NCBI GenBank assembly: GCA_905479945.1
Contig: CAJQOP010000064.1
Coordinates: 1-53,516 of the forward strand
Source of the DNA: an uncultured Glaciecola sp.
Lineage (GTDB): Bacteria; Pseudomonadota; Gammaproteobacteria; Enterobacterales; Alteromonadaceae
DNA: 53,516 nt
Direction: 5' to 3'
The notes below the pieces were generated by a model. It worked only from the letters and a program-made list of their open reading frames with translations. It was not told where the DNA came from and searched no databases. Of the stretch, positions 8,951-17,949 are shown in pieces. The first letter of the stretch is position 1, and each line of letters starts with the position of its first letter. Position numbers and translations under genes: made by a program.

Positions 8951-9802
8951 CTATTTATTTTCAACTAGGCTAATATGAGTTTTGCTTAGCATTATTTTTT
9001 TATTCTTATATAGGGTTCCAATAGCACGCTTGTAGGCGCCTTTGCTTACATTATATCTTGCAAAAATTTCATCAGCAGAGCTTTTATCGGTCAACGTTGA
9101 AATACCACCGTGAGCGACTAAATCTTCAATAATATCCGCAGCTAAGTCATTCCTTCCAACTTCACCTTGTTTTTGCAAGGATAAATCTATTTTGCCATCT
9201 TCACGAATATGCTTAATAAACACCTTAATTTCATTACCAATACTGAGGTTTTTAAACAGGTCACTCTTGAAGAGCAGTCCTTGGAACTGCTTATTAACAA
9301 CACATTTAAAGCCTAAGGATGTTTCATCGAATACTAAAGCATCAACAGCTTGGCCAACGCTCAGCTCGTCAGTAGTTTCCTCTAAGTAGCGATGCAGTTT
9401 TGAACAGCCAATAAGTTTGCGATTCTGCTCATCATGCAGCAAGCAAACCACATAACTTAAGCCTTCATCCATTGGTTTGTGCTGCATCGATTTAGGAACG
9501 AGCAAGTCACGACCTACGCCATAATCAAAAAATGCTCCAAAATCAGTAACGCCAGTGCATGTTAGTAAGGCAAATTCACCCATCTTAATAGCCGTGTCTT
9601 TTTGAGTAGCTTGCATACTGCCATCTCGTGCATAATACACATACGCTTCAATCGACTGTCCTTCAGTCAATTCTGCTGTTGCATCAGAAACAGGCATAAA
9701 AACCATTTCAGCGGATTCTTTAGTAGCGGTTTCGGATAAAGAATAACCAAAAGGGAGTACGTCAGTGACGACCATATTATTTAGATTACCAATATTTGGC
9801 AT
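8951..9802 (-). CDS. cvfB: S1-domain RNA-binding protein, CvfB/YitL family
   Basis: CvfB-like proteins bind RNA through S1 domains and have a C-terminal winged helix. In Staphylococcus CvfB affects virulence gene expression; a role in this organism is not established. The 283 residues fit the family: S1-like folds at about 1-65, 70-135 (FALLTCTGVTDFGAFFDYG) and 145-215 (VGQAVDALVFDETSLGFKC), then a winged-helix region ending in FARYNVSKGAYKRAIGTL. It is the first gene of a short operon with the OsmC protein and is divergent from pxpA. Confidence 0.88.
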   Translation of the reverse strand: MPNIGNLNNMVVTDVLPFGYSLSETATKESAEMVFMPVSDATAELTEGQSIEAYVYYARDGSMQATQKDTAIKMGEFALLTCTGVTDFGAFFDYGVGRDLLVPKSMQHKPMDEGLSYVVCLLHDEQNRKLIGCSKLHRYLEETTDELSVGQAVDALVFDETSLGFKCVVNKQFQGLLFKSDLFKNLSIGNEIKVFIKHIREDGKIDLSLQKQGEVGRNDLAADIIEDLVAHGGISTLTDKSSADEIFARYNVSKGAYKRAIGTLYKNKKIMLSKTHISLVENK

Positions 9803-9890
9803 TTAAGCTTCTCTTTTACGTGATGTTTTAACTTTATAGCATTAGTATAACAGGATTGAATTTTTCAACATCATGCTTAATTTGGGAACC

Positions 9891-10628
9891 ATGAAATTAA
9901 ACGCAGACTTGGGTGAAAGTTATGGCAATTGGCAGTTTGATGCTGATGTCGACATTATGCCGCTTATAGATATGGCTAATATTGCCTGTGGCGGCCACGC
10001 TGGCGACCCAAGTACTATGCATAAGACCATTCATATGGCTGCGCAACATAATGTGGCGATAGGGGCTCATCCGAGTTATCCAGATTTACAAGGGTTTGGC
10101 CGCCGAAGCATGCGCATAACGCCGCAAGAACTTAAACTCATTATACAAGCTCAAATAGCTACGCTTGATGGTCTTGCTAAGTGTCAGGGCCAACAACTCA
10201 GTTATGTTAAACCGCATGGTGCTTTGTATAACGATATGATGTCGGATGAGGAAGTGTGGTTTGCTGTAATAGAAGCAATGGCCGAATTCTACGTCAACTT
10301 GCCCTTAGTAGTGCAAGCTAGTGAGCAAAACTATACAAGGCGTATGGAAGCTAGGAAACATGGGGTTGAGCTATTATTTGAGGCGTTTGCTGACCGTTTG
10401 TATCTAGATTCTGGTTTATTGTCGCCGCGAAGTCACCCTGGCGCAGTGTTAACATTTAATGAATCGTTTGAACAAGCTAAAAGTTTAATAAAAAAGAACG
10501 AAGTTATTAGTATAAGCGGCACTGTTTTATCGTGTGAGGCTGATACTATCTGTGTTCATGGTGACACGTTAAACGCACTTAAAACGGTAGAGAGAATTCG
10601 CTCATTGTTGCTGGACGTTCAGGCTTGA
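9891..10628 (+). CDS. pxpA: 5-oxoprolinase subunit A (LamB/YcsF family)
   Basis: PxpA works with PxpB and PxpC to hydrolyse 5-oxoproline (pyroglutamate) to glutamate using ATP; 5-oxoproline arises spontaneously from glutamine and glutamate. Family motifs are all present: NADLGESYG near the start, NIACGGHAGDP, IGAHPSYPDLQGFGRR and VKPHGALYNDM. The start is set at the ATG at 9891, since homologues begin about three residues before NADLGE; an ATG at 9873 would add six residues and has no ribosome site. Length is 245 residues, normal for the family. It overlaps pxpB by four bases. Confidence 0.94.
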   Translation: MKLNADLGESYGNWQFDADVDIMPLIDMANIACGGHAGDPSTMHKTIHMAAQHNVAIGAHPSYPDLQGFGRRSMRITPQELKLIIQAQIATLDGLAKCQGQQLSYVKPHGALYNDMMSDEEVWFAVIEAMAEFYVNLPLVVQASEQNYTRRMEARKHGVELLFEAFADRLYLDSGLLSPRSHPGAVLTFNESFEQAKSLIKKNEVISISGTVLSCEADTICVHGDTLNALKTVERIRSLLLDVQA

Positions 10629-11452
10629 AAACTAGTAATTCGATTGCCGTTGGTTTAGACGTGCTTGATATCCGTGTTGAAATTGCGTCAGATTGTAGTT
10701 TAATTATATACGTTAATGCTGAGAAAGCCGGCGTAGCGAATGCCAACGAGCTTATTCGACAACTAACTAAAAATGTAGTTGATGAACCACCGTTTTGGTT
10801 AAGAGAGTATATTCCTTCTTATAACAGTTTGTTGCTTGAATTTGATTTGGATAGCACAGATCACATAGCGGTAAAGCGCTATTGTAATGAATTGATTAAC
10901 AGGGCAACTGAATTTAATAAAACTGACGCCTGTGACGTAATTCTAGATCAAAATATAAGATTGAGCGCCTACCCACGCAAAGCTAACATGCATCGTATTC
11001 CCGTATGCTATGAACTCAGTTCACTCGATTCAGATTTGGGCAAAGTGGCAATGTCAAAAAATTTAACTGAGGATGTAATTGTAAAGTTACACTGTAGTGT
11101 ACGGTATCAAGTCTATGCAACTGGCTTCCTTCCAGGCTTCGCGTATCTGGGGGAACTTCCGTTTGAGTTATCGCAGCCAAGACTAGACAGTCCTAGATTA
11201 AAAGTGCCAGCGGGTGCCGTAGCAATAGCAGATCAGCAAACAGCGATTTATCCTCTTGAGTCTCCTGGTGGATGGCATATTCTAGGGTTTACTCCTATCT
11301 CGTTGCTAAGCGATGAACTAGGTATTGAGCCCTTGTTGCGAGCAGGAGATTCCGTAGAGTTTTACCCGATTACCAAAGCTGCTTATTTGGGTTGGCCGGC
11401 TCCTCACTGCAAGAAAATTAGTTTACAGAGCGCCGGTGACCTTACGTCATGA
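10625..11452 (+). CDS. pxpB: 5-oxoprolinase subunit B (KipI family)
   Basis: Second subunit of the 5-oxoprolinase complex; homologous to the Bacillus kinase inhibitor KipI. The 275-residue protein carries the KipI/allophanate-hydrolase-subunit-1 signature: IPVCYELSSLDSDLGKVA, then YATGFLPGFAYLGELP, PRLKVPAGAVAIADQQTAIYP and SPGGWHILGFTP. The reading frame opens at a TTG that overlaps the pxpA stop (TTGA), which suggests reinitiation coupling. The first 130 residues before the signature are longer than minimal family members. Its last four bases overlap the pxpC start (ATGA). Confidence 0.93.
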   Translation: MKTSNSIAVGLDVLDIRVEIASDCSLIIYVNAEKAGVANANELIRQLTKNVVDEPPFWLREYIPSYNSLLLEFDLDSTDHIAVKRYCNELINRATEFNKTDACDVILDQNIRLSAYPRKANMHRIPVCYELSSLDSDLGKVAMSKNLTEDVIVKLHCSVRYQVYATGFLPGFAYLGELPFELSQPRLDSPRLKVPAGAVAIADQQTAIYPLESPGGWHILGFTPISLLSDELGIEPLLRAGDSVEFYPITKAAYLGWPAPHCKKISLQSAGDLTS

Positions 11453-12528
11453 GAGTTCTAAGTTCTGGTCTTTATGCGCGATTTACTGACCATGGCAGGA
11501 TAGGGCATCAGCATAAGGGTTTTACGCAATCCGGCGCGTCGGATACTAATAGTCACAACTTAGCTAATGCTATTCTGGGCAAAGCTCTTAATAGCCCGAC
11601 CATAGAAATCCTTTTTGGTGGATTTATGGTTACTGCTACCGAAGACATTGTGATTGCTGTTACTGGCGCAGAAGCAAGCATTAAGCTTGATAACTCGCCT
11701 CAGTCAATCAACACAGCTTTTTGCGTATTAAAAGGGCAAACACTTGAAATTGGCTATCCAAGCTTAGGCGCTAGAAATTACATTGCTTGCCATAAAGATT
11801 ATGATATAGCGTATTTTCTTGACTCTTGTTGCATGGTTGCTAGAGAAAGAATAAATGCGATGGGGCAAACTAGCGCTGGCTTGCAATTCAATGAAATCGT
11901 GAAATATAGAAAGGTTGGCGATGGAGAATTGAGCAAAGTCGCGGTAAATAACATTTGTAATATGACTGAGCAAGTTGTTGATCAAGAGCGCAAAATAAAT
12001 CCCTTGTTGCTAACAAAACTAGCTAATGAATATATAATAAGAGTGGTGCTAGGCTATCAGCACAATTTGTTTGACCATAAAATGAAGGCACTATTCTTTA
12101 ACCAACGCTTTGTCGTTAGTGAGGATGTTGATAGTATGGGCATGCGTCTAGAAGGCAAATCGATAGGACAGAAGTCTGTAAGGATGTACTCAGAAGGTAT
12201 CGTCAATGGTGCAATACAGATAACCCCAAATGGACTGCCTATCATTATGCTTGGTGAGCGCCAAACAATAGGTGGCTATCCGAAAGTCGGCAGCGTTATA
12301 TCAATTGATTTGCCTGAGTTGGGTCAGTGTCGCCCGGGTAGCTATATAAGATTTGAAGAATGCGATATGTTAACAGCTCGACAACTCTGGTTGCTTCGAC
12401 AGCGAGGAATGAAAAACGTTGTGGCTCGCAATAGCGTTGCGACGAATAATGGCGTTGCGACGAATAAAGGCGTTGCGACGAATAAAGGCCTAACGACGAA
12501 TACTAAAAGGATGAATAACGGTGAGTAA
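11449..12528 (+). CDS. pxpC: 5-oxoprolinase subunit C (KipA, biotin-dependent carboxyltransferase-like)
   Basis: Third subunit of the 5-oxoprolinase complex, of the allophanate hydrolase subunit 2 family. Recognisable blocks are DHGRIGHQHKGFTQSGASD near residue 13, NSPTIEILFGGF, VSEDVDSMGMRLEGK and GLPIIMLGERQTIGGYPKVG. The normal domain ends near residue 325. The rest is a low-complexity tail made of an 18-bp in-frame tandem repeat (GVATNK-like hexapeptides), which is not a family feature. Its end overlaps the following aminotransferase gene by eight bases. Confidence 0.93.
   Translation: MRVLSSGLYARFTDHGRIGHQHKGFTQSGASDTNSHNLANAILGKALNSPTIEILFGGFMVTATEDIVIAVTGAEASIKLDNSPQSINTAFCVLKGQTLEIGYPSLGARNYIACHKDYDIAYFLDSCCMVARERINAMGQTSAGLQFNEIVKYRKVGDGELSKVAVNNICNMTEQVVDQERKINPLLLTKLANEYIIRVVLGYQHNLFDHKMKALFFNQRFVVSEDVDSMGMRLEGKSIGQKSVRMYSEGIVNGAIQITPNGLPIIMLGERQTIGGYPKVGSVISIDLPELGQCRPGSYIRFEECDMLTARQLWLLRQRGMKNVVARNSVATNNGVATNKGVATNKGLTTNTKRMNNGE
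12433..12504 (+). repeat. In-frame 18-bp tandem repeat in the pxpC tail
   Basis: Four copies of an 18-bp unit (ggcgttgcgacgaataaa) encode six-residue repeats SVATNN, GVATNK, GVATNK and GLTTNT near the PxpC C-terminus. The two middle copies are identical. Because the unit is a multiple of three, copy-number change would alter tail length without shifting the frame. Confidence 0.95.
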
Positions 12529-13378
12529 AGTGTATTTGAATGGTGCGTTTGTTAATACAGAAGAAGCTAAAATTTCTCCTATGGATAGAGGATTTCTCTT
12601 TGGAGACGGTATTTACGAAGTTATACCCACTTATTCTGGCAAACCAGTTGGTTTAAAGCTGCACATGCAGCGCATGAAAAATGGCTTAAAAGAGGTTAGC
12701 ATCGACTATCCAGTTGACTTAAATGCTTGGACTGACATCATTGATAAACTCGTGTCACAAAGTTCGTCAGAATCCCAGGGAGTCTACATCCACGTAAGTC
12801 GAGGTACAGACTCAAAACGCTATCATGCTTATCCTAGTAATACCGCCCCCACTGTTTTTGCTTATGCATTTGATACTCCACCTAGTCAAGACAGTTTAAG
12901 TGCTAGTATAAAAGGCTTTCACGTAACTACTGGAGAGGATTTACGTTGGCAGCGTTGTCACATTAAATCAACTTCTTTGTTAGGTAATGTGATGCATTTT
13001 CAACAAGGACAAGATGCAGGGGTTGATGAAATTATTTTATATAACGAAAGAAATGAAATAACAGAAGCTGCCGCATGTAACGTGTTCATCGTCAAAGATG
13101 GCGTTATTTATACTCCGCCTTTAGACAATCATTTATTGCCAGGCATCACGCGCAAAATAACCATTGATGCGATTAGTAAATACACCGATATTGGCGTTAA
13201 AGAGGCACCTATTTCATTGGACGAATTATTGAATGCAGATGAAGTGTGGATAACCAGCTCAAGCAAGGAGATTGGTCCCGTATTGAGTGTTGATGGCAAG
13301 CTAGTGAACGATGGTGAGCCTGGGGAAGTGTGGATTAAAGCACAGGAAGCTTACAATAAGTACAAGTTTACTTGCTGA
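12521..13378 (+). CDS. dat: Class IV PLP aminotransferase, D-amino-acid transaminase-like
   Basis: Class IV (branched-chain/D-amino acid) fold. The 285-residue length, MDRGFLFGDGIYEV (21-34) and the PLP lysine Lys149 in RCHIKSTSLLGN match D-alanine transaminases, which swap amino groups among D-amino acids and supply D-glutamate and D-alanine. NEITEAAACNVF holds the glutamate that contacts the PLP ring nitrogen. 4-Amino-4-deoxychorismate lyase (PabC) is the main alternative, but the D-transaminase-like blocks favour this call. The start is GTG, with AGGA nine bases upstream, and it overlaps the pxpC stop by eight bases. It is therefore the fourth gene of the pxpABC operon, and a strong terminator follows. 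Confidence 0.85.
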   Translation: MSKVYLNGAFVNTEEAKISPMDRGFLFGDGIYEVIPTYSGKPVGLKLHMQRMKNGLKEVSIDYPVDLNAWTDIIDKLVSQSSSESQGVYIHVSRGTDSKRYHAYPSNTAPTVFAYAFDTPPSQDSLSASIKGFHVTTGEDLRWQRCHIKSTSLLGNVMHFQQGQDAGVDEIILYNERNEITEAAACNVFIVKDGVIYTPPLDNHLLPGITRKITIDAISKYTDIGVKEAPISLDELLNADEVWITSSSKEIGPVLSVDGKLVNDGEPGEVWIKAQEAYNKYKFTC

Positions 13379-13406
13379 TTTTGTAAGTTATTAATCTAAA
13401 ATAAAC

Positions 13407-13456
13407 GTGATCAAGGGCTTGATGTATAAGATCCTTGATCACTTGGTTTTTTATTT
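13407..13456 (+). terminator. Rho-independent terminator of the pxp-dat operon
   Basis: A perfect 10-bp stem (GTGATCAAGG with CCTTGATCAC) closes a 16-base loop and is followed by TTGGTTTTTTATTT. It lies between the convergent dat and fur genes. The left flank is A-rich, so it may also act on the fur side. Confidence 0.88.
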
Positions 13457-13466
13457 GAATTGGCTA

Positions 13467-13892
13467 TTACTCTGCATTCTCGCAGTCCACTTTCTGACAT
13501 TCGCCATACAAGTACAAGCTATGGTTTGTTAGTTTCATGTTATTTCGCGCTGCTATTTCATCTTGTCGTTGTTCAATAACGTCATCTTCAAACTCAAACA
13601 CCTTGCCACATGATAAGCAAACTAAATGGTCATGATGTTCCTTTTGACTAATTTCAAAGACCGATTTACCACCTTCAAAATGATGACGATTAAGAATGCC
13701 GGCATCGTCGAACTGATTGAGTACACGATAGACTGTTGCTAGACCAATCTCTTCACCATGTTCAATTAAAATTTTGTATACATCTTCAGCGCTTATATGC
13801 TGATTTTTTGGTTCTTGAAGTATCTCCAAGATTTTCAAACGAGGTAATGTAACTTTCAATCCTGCTTTTTTTAACTCTTTATTTTGGTCCAT
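13467..13892 (-). CDS. fur: Ferric uptake regulator Fur
   Basis: Iron-sensing repressor of uptake genes. Starting at the ATG at 13892 gives 141 residues and puts the zinc cysteines of CLSCG at 92 and 95 and the HHDH metal ligands at 86-89, as in E. coli Fur. A longer frame from a TTG at 13940 adds 16 unrelated residues and is rejected. The winged-helix part reads KAGLKVTLPRLKILEILQ at the N-terminus, and YGECQKVDC near the end supplies the second cysteine pair. It lies downstream of the fldA region, a known gammaproteobacterial neighbourhood, but here an M14 peptidase gene comes between. I see no clear Fur box in its own upstream region. Confidence 0.96.
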   Translation of the reverse strand: MDQNKELKKAGLKVTLPRLKILEILQEPKNQHISAEDVYKILIEHGEEIGLATVYRVLNQFDDAGILNRHHFEGGKSVFEISQKEHHDHLVCLSCGKVFEFEDDVIEQRQDEIAARNNMKLTNHSLYLYGECQKVDCENAE

Positions 13893-14090
13893 GAGATACT
13901 TCGCTTTGGAAACTTGAGTGTCATTATAGGTAAGTTGCAAAGATTTAACAGCATCTGCTGTAATATTTATAATATAAACATATTTTATTTAGTAGATCGC
14001 AATATTTTAGGACTGAAATGCCATGACAGGGTATTGTATTGGGGACACAATTATTAAAATATGCAATTAAGAAATAGAGCGTTCATGAAA

Positions 14091-14118
14091 TAAAAAAGAG
14101 CTTCAAAAGAAGCTCTTT
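14091..14118 (-). terminator. Terminator of the M14 peptidase gene
   Basis: A perfect 10-bp stem (AAAGAGCTTC with GAAGCTCTTT, 4-base loop) is followed on the minus strand by a TTTTTTA run. It lies about 60 bp past the peptidase stop and separates it from fur. Confidence 0.88.
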
Positions 14119-14177
14119 CTAAGATAGCAACGTCTTATACATTCAAGTATAAAGCGCCAAAATAATCCCTTAATTAC

Positions 14178-17069
14178 CTAAAGCACAATGTTAGCTCGCG
14201 TTCCCATACCGGGGCCAAATACGATTGCATTTAAAAGTAATCTATTTGTACCGAGTGTTGCGCCTCTAAAAATAGGTTCTCCTGAAAACATTATAATTTG
14301 TCCTCTTCCGACACTTTCGCGCGTTAAATATGCTGAGTTTGCTATGCGTTGTGCAGCTTCCGGCCAAAGCAGCCCACTCATACGCACATTTAAGTCTTTG
14401 TCCTCAGGAAGACTATACCAAGCAATTGCCTTTCTCTTCTCATCGTCGTCTTCTTTAACTTTAGGTTTTTTAAGCGCTTTCTTATCTGTGTAAACACCAA
14501 TTGTAACGACGGCTTGTGCGTTTTCAGGCACAACTAAAACCGGTTGGCGCCCATATAGCAAGGGTAGGGTTTCATTGGTTCCAAAGGTTAACCAATGTTG
14601 TTGGTCTGCATTTCCGGACACCATTGCTCCTGCTGGCATAAAGAGTTTCTGCCAAGTGTTACGCTTCTTTAAATCCTCTTTGCTAAGACGTTTGGGAGCA
14701 TCATCCCACGGATAAGCTACATCTTCTTGCACAGTCATTGCAAAGAAGTCTTTAACTTCTGCTATTGGTTTGCTGGCTAATAAGCGGCGTTGAAGTGCGA
14801 TATCATACTTTTCGGAGTCCTCTAAAATGTCGTCGATTAACTTCACTTTACTGGCTTTTTTTGATGCCATTGCTTGAGTCGAATTTTCATGCGTAATTAG
14901 TGTCCCGCCTTGCTGAACCCATGCTCTAATCACTTTCTCCGTCGCGTCTGATACCGTTCGAGCGCTTGGCATGACCAAGACATTATAGCGGCGCAGATCA
15001 GTTCTGGCGATAGCTGATGAATCGAGTTGAGAGTGGCGTATACCCAAATGCGTGTCTATGCTCCACCAAGTTACACCGACATCGTTACTACTGGTGCCAG
15101 CTTGGCCTAATATAGCGATCTGAGGTTGTGTTAGTAGCGTAAAATGATCGCCACCCCACTCAGGCATGTCATCTTTTCCGTAACCGGTTTGAATGTTCTG
15201 AATAGATAATGCAGTTTCCCCAGCGGTCTCATTTAGTAAATCAATGAGCTTAGCGTTACCAATATTGTCAGTGATCGTAACCACAACCGAACCACGCGAT
15301 AACTTTTGAGTGCCTAACTGTGTGGCTTTATCAATAACGCGCACTCTCACCCCACGCTCCATTAACCTAGCTGCAAAGCCTACTGAAGCATCGTCATCGC
15401 CATTTACAGCCCAAGCAATAGCATCTTTTGTCGCTAAAGTTTGCTGTGGTTTTGTTTCACTATAGGGACTCACATTGCTGGTAATATTAGTTGGCACGGT
15501 GACGGCTTCTAAGCCATACATCATGGTTAAGTTCCACGCCGAAGTGTCATACATAATTGATCGACCTTCACGCAGAATTTTTTGACGCTCTTCCTGCACC
15601 GTTTGCGGCAAGATTTGCGCGTCAAACTCCATAATAGCTGATAACAAACGAGCTTCAGGCTGCCTGTTCGGAATAACTAAACTGCCTTTTGGAACAGAAG
15701 TAGTTTGCGTTTCCCCTAAATGATTAGTTGCTTTCTTCACGGTAAAACTTTTATCTGCAACATAAATCTCAATATCTTGTGCCAGTAGCTTGTCAACCAA
15801 GGTATTCATGCGCGTATGGTTATTGTTAGCTAGCACTACATAAGTTTTATTTGCATAAGGACTGTCTTTTAAAAGGACTGCTTTTCTGTCACTCCAATAG
15901 TCTTTATACATTTCCTTACTAAATTTATGCAAAGTCTCTAAGTTGGCAATAGTGCTAACAAATTGATGATGCACTGATTCCTTGTAGGTTTGAATTGTGC
16001 CTTCGGGTCTTCTTACTCCATCTTCAGCCATACGCGATTGTTCGTACAAAATATGCATTGAACCTCTGTATTCCGCATAGTTCGAATAGCCCGGATACCA
16101 GTTTTCAAACCATTCTCCAGTATAGTAACGCCAGCCGTTCTTATCGAAGGCTGCGCCTTGATCAAGTGAGAATGTTTTAGCCCACTTTTGCACAGTTGGT
16201 GCAATATTAAAATTAAGTGGCTGTCTTGGTGGCCCCATTAGATAAGTATCTTGAGGACCCATTTCATGTCCATCAATCATTAACTGAGGGCGCCATTTGT
16301 TGATTAATGACACTCTGCCTTTGGTTTCTGGCTGCGTGAGATAAAAGAAGTCTCTGTTTAAATCAAAGAAGTAATGATTAGTGCGTCCATATGGCCAATC
16401 TCCGTTATGCAGCAAAGACTGGTCATCCACATTTGGCGCTGTGCCTCTGTATTGTTCCAAAGACTTAGCGAATCGGTCTCGCCCATCAGGATTCATAATG
16501 GGGTCAATGACAATAATCATGTCTTCGAGCATAAGCTTAATCTTTGGATCTTCTGACGCTGCGTAATGATAAATTGAGGTTAGGGCAGCATCAGCACCAG
16601 ATGTCTCATTACCGTGAATAGAGTATGCCATCCATGCAATTGCTGGTAGTTCATCGATTATTTGCTGTGCTTTGGAATCCGATGTTTTTCGCGGGTCCGA
16701 TAAAGCATCTAATTTGGCTAGTATTTCATCCATTTTAGCTAAGTTTTCAGGACTAGAAATGAATACTGCATGTAAGGGTCTATTCTCATGACTTCTTGCA
16801 TATTCAGCCACATGCATTCGGTTCGTTTGAGTTTTCCAAGTATGAATCGACTCATTAATTTGCGCGGGTGTTGCAACCCTTTGGCCAATAGGGAAACCTA
16901 AAATTTTGTCAGGGTGGGTGAGTTTACTGTCATAGTTTCCAGTTAACATTTTCGCTTGGTAATCCAAGTCTGCATTGTAAGTCGGTTTCATCAATAAACT
17001 TGCTTGACTAACGCCGATGGACAAAGCAAGTAATCCTGCACAAATGGCAGCATTAATGGGCTTTCGCAT
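14178..17069 (-). CDS. Large exported M14-family zinc metallopeptidase
   Basis: Predicted secreted or periplasmic carboxypeptidase-like enzyme. The ATG at 17069 is chosen because AGGA stands seven bases upstream and a clean signal peptide follows (MRKPINAAICAGLLALSIG, cleavage near SQA-SL); nine extra residues in a longer frame lack this. The resulting 963 residues contain the M14 zinc site: His152 and Glu155 in HGNET and a later His in DGHEMGPQDTYLM. A C-terminal region around ITHENSTQAM resembles the glutamine-amidotransferase-like beta domain often found in large M14 proteins of marine bacteria. Fur lies downstream and fldA upstream. The substrate is unknown. Confidence 0.9.
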   Translation of the reverse strand: MRKPINAAICAGLLALSIGVSQASLLMKPTYNADLDYQAKMLTGNYDSKLTHPDKILGFPIGQRVATPAQINESIHTWKTQTNRMHVAEYARSHENRPLHAVFISSPENLAKMDEILAKLDALSDPRKTSDSKAQQIIDELPAIAWMAYSIHGNETSGADAALTSIYHYAASEDPKIKLMLEDMIIVIDPIMNPDGRDRFAKSLEQYRGTAPNVDDQSLLHNGDWPYGRTNHYFFDLNRDFFYLTQPETKGRVSLINKWRPQLMIDGHEMGPQDTYLMGPPRQPLNFNIAPTVQKWAKTFSLDQGAAFDKNGWRYYTGEWFENWYPGYSNYAEYRGSMHILYEQSRMAEDGVRRPEGTIQTYKESVHHQFVSTIANLETLHKFSKEMYKDYWSDRKAVLLKDSPYANKTYVVLANNNHTRMNTLVDKLLAQDIEIYVADKSFTVKKATNHLGETQTTSVPKGSLVIPNRQPEARLLSAIMEFDAQILPQTVQEERQKILREGRSIMYDTSAWNLTMMYGLEAVTVPTNITSNVSPYSETKPQQTLATKDAIAWAVNGDDDASVGFAARLMERGVRVRVIDKATQLGTQKLSRGSVVVTITDNIGNAKLIDLLNETAGETALSIQNIQTGYGKDDMPEWGGDHFTLLTQPQIAILGQAGTSSNDVGVTWWSIDTHLGIRHSQLDSSAIARTDLRRYNVLVMPSARTVSDATEKVIRAWVQQGGTLITHENSTQAMASKKASKVKLIDDILEDSEKYDIALQRRLLASKPIAEVKDFFAMTVQEDVAYPWDDAPKRLSKEDLKKRNTWQKLFMPAGAMVSGNADQQHWLTFGTNETLPLLYGRQPVLVVPENAQAVVTIGVYTDKKALKKPKVKEDDDEKRKAIAWYSLPEDKDLNVRMSGLLWPEAAQRIANSAYLTRESVGRGQIIMFSGEPIFRGATLGTNRLLLNAIVFGPGMGTRANIVL

Positions 17070-17304
17070 GAGTAATCCTTTTATCGTTATAAACATCGTT
17101 TTTTCTAGAGCTTAGTGTGCGACAAAAGAGGCACCGATGACAAGTTAAGATTTGAAATTGGCTTTTTGACGTAAGCTTATGTTTACAGGAATGAATGAAA
17201 ACAAGGATTTGCGCTTATTAGCACGAGTGCAACACATGCTCGATTGCTTAACTTTACTACCTAGTAAGACATGATTTAAGTCGGGAGGTATTGTTTAGAA
17301 GACA

Positions 17305-17344
17305 TAAAAAAACGCGATAAGGCTATTATTACGATTATCACGTT
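17305..17344 (-). terminator. Terminator of the fldA transcript
   Basis: A 10-bp stem with one mismatch (AACGCGATAA with TTATCACGTT) is followed on the minus strand by a run of seven T. It lies about 45 bp past the flavodoxin stop, so the M14 peptidase downstream probably has its own promoter. Confidence 0.8.
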
Positions 17345-17386
17345 TATGTATTTAGCGTCGATACTCTAGCTCGTTTATCAGCTGGC

Positions 17387-17911
17387 TTATCCTAATTCAG
17401 CCAAGCATAATTCTTCGGTAATCTGCTTGCACCAGCCTTTAACACGCTGTTCTGTTAGCTCTGGTTGTCTGTCTTCATCGATACCGAGACCAACAAAGTG
17501 GTCATCGTCAGCCATGCCTTTTGATGCTTCAAATTCATAGCTTTCCGTTGGCCATTGACCGACTAAAATTGCGCCCTTGGGTTCAACTATGTCACGTATC
17601 ATGCCCATTGCATCTAAGAAGTACTCTGAATAATCCTCTTGATCGCCACAGCCAAAAATCGCAACGAGCTTGTCTTCGAATTCTATTTCTTCTAAATCAG
17701 GGAAGAAATCATCCCAGTCGCATTGTGCTTCACCATAGTACCAAGTAGGTATACCAAATATTAGCAGGTCATACTCAGCAATTTGTTCCTTACTGCTCTT
17801 TGCAATATCTTTCACATCGATGAGTTGCTTACCCAATTCTTTTTGGATCATTTTTGCAATGTGTTCAGTGTTTCCTGTATCGGAACCAAAAAATAAACCA
17901 ACGCTAGCCAT
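17387..17911 (-). CDS. fldA: Flavodoxin, long-chain type
   Basis: FMN electron carrier that replaces ferredoxin under iron limitation and feeds radical-SAM and reductase systems. The 174 residues match FldA. The phosphate loop is GSDTGNTEHIA (9-19), followed by the FMN-stacking segments IPTWYYGEAQCDWDDF and FGCGDQEDYSEYF. The ATG has GAGGG about six bases upstream. It lies 38 bp behind the DUF2788 gene and probably shares its transcript; the ybfF-DUF2788-fldA order is common in this order of bacteria. Confidence 0.97.
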   Translation of the reverse strand: MASVGLFFGSDTGNTEHIAKMIQKELGKQLIDVKDIAKSSKEQIAEYDLLIFGIPTWYYGEAQCDWDDFFPDLEEIEFEDKLVAIFGCGDQEDYSEYFLDAMGMIRDIVEPKGAILVGQWPTESYEFEASKGMADDDHFVGLGIDEDRQPELTEQRVKGWCKQITEELCLAELG

Positions 17912-17949
17912 TTCTTACCCTCTAAAAACGTCTTAATGATTGCACTAAC

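Noticed and set aside
8931..8964. Longer OsmC start at 8964
   Set aside because: It would overlap the upstream gene and lacks a ribosome site, while ATG at 8931 has AGGAG.
13893..14090. Fur autoregulatory box
   Set aside because: No convincing GATAATGATAATCATTATC-like site in the gap; AT-rich runs alone are not evidence.
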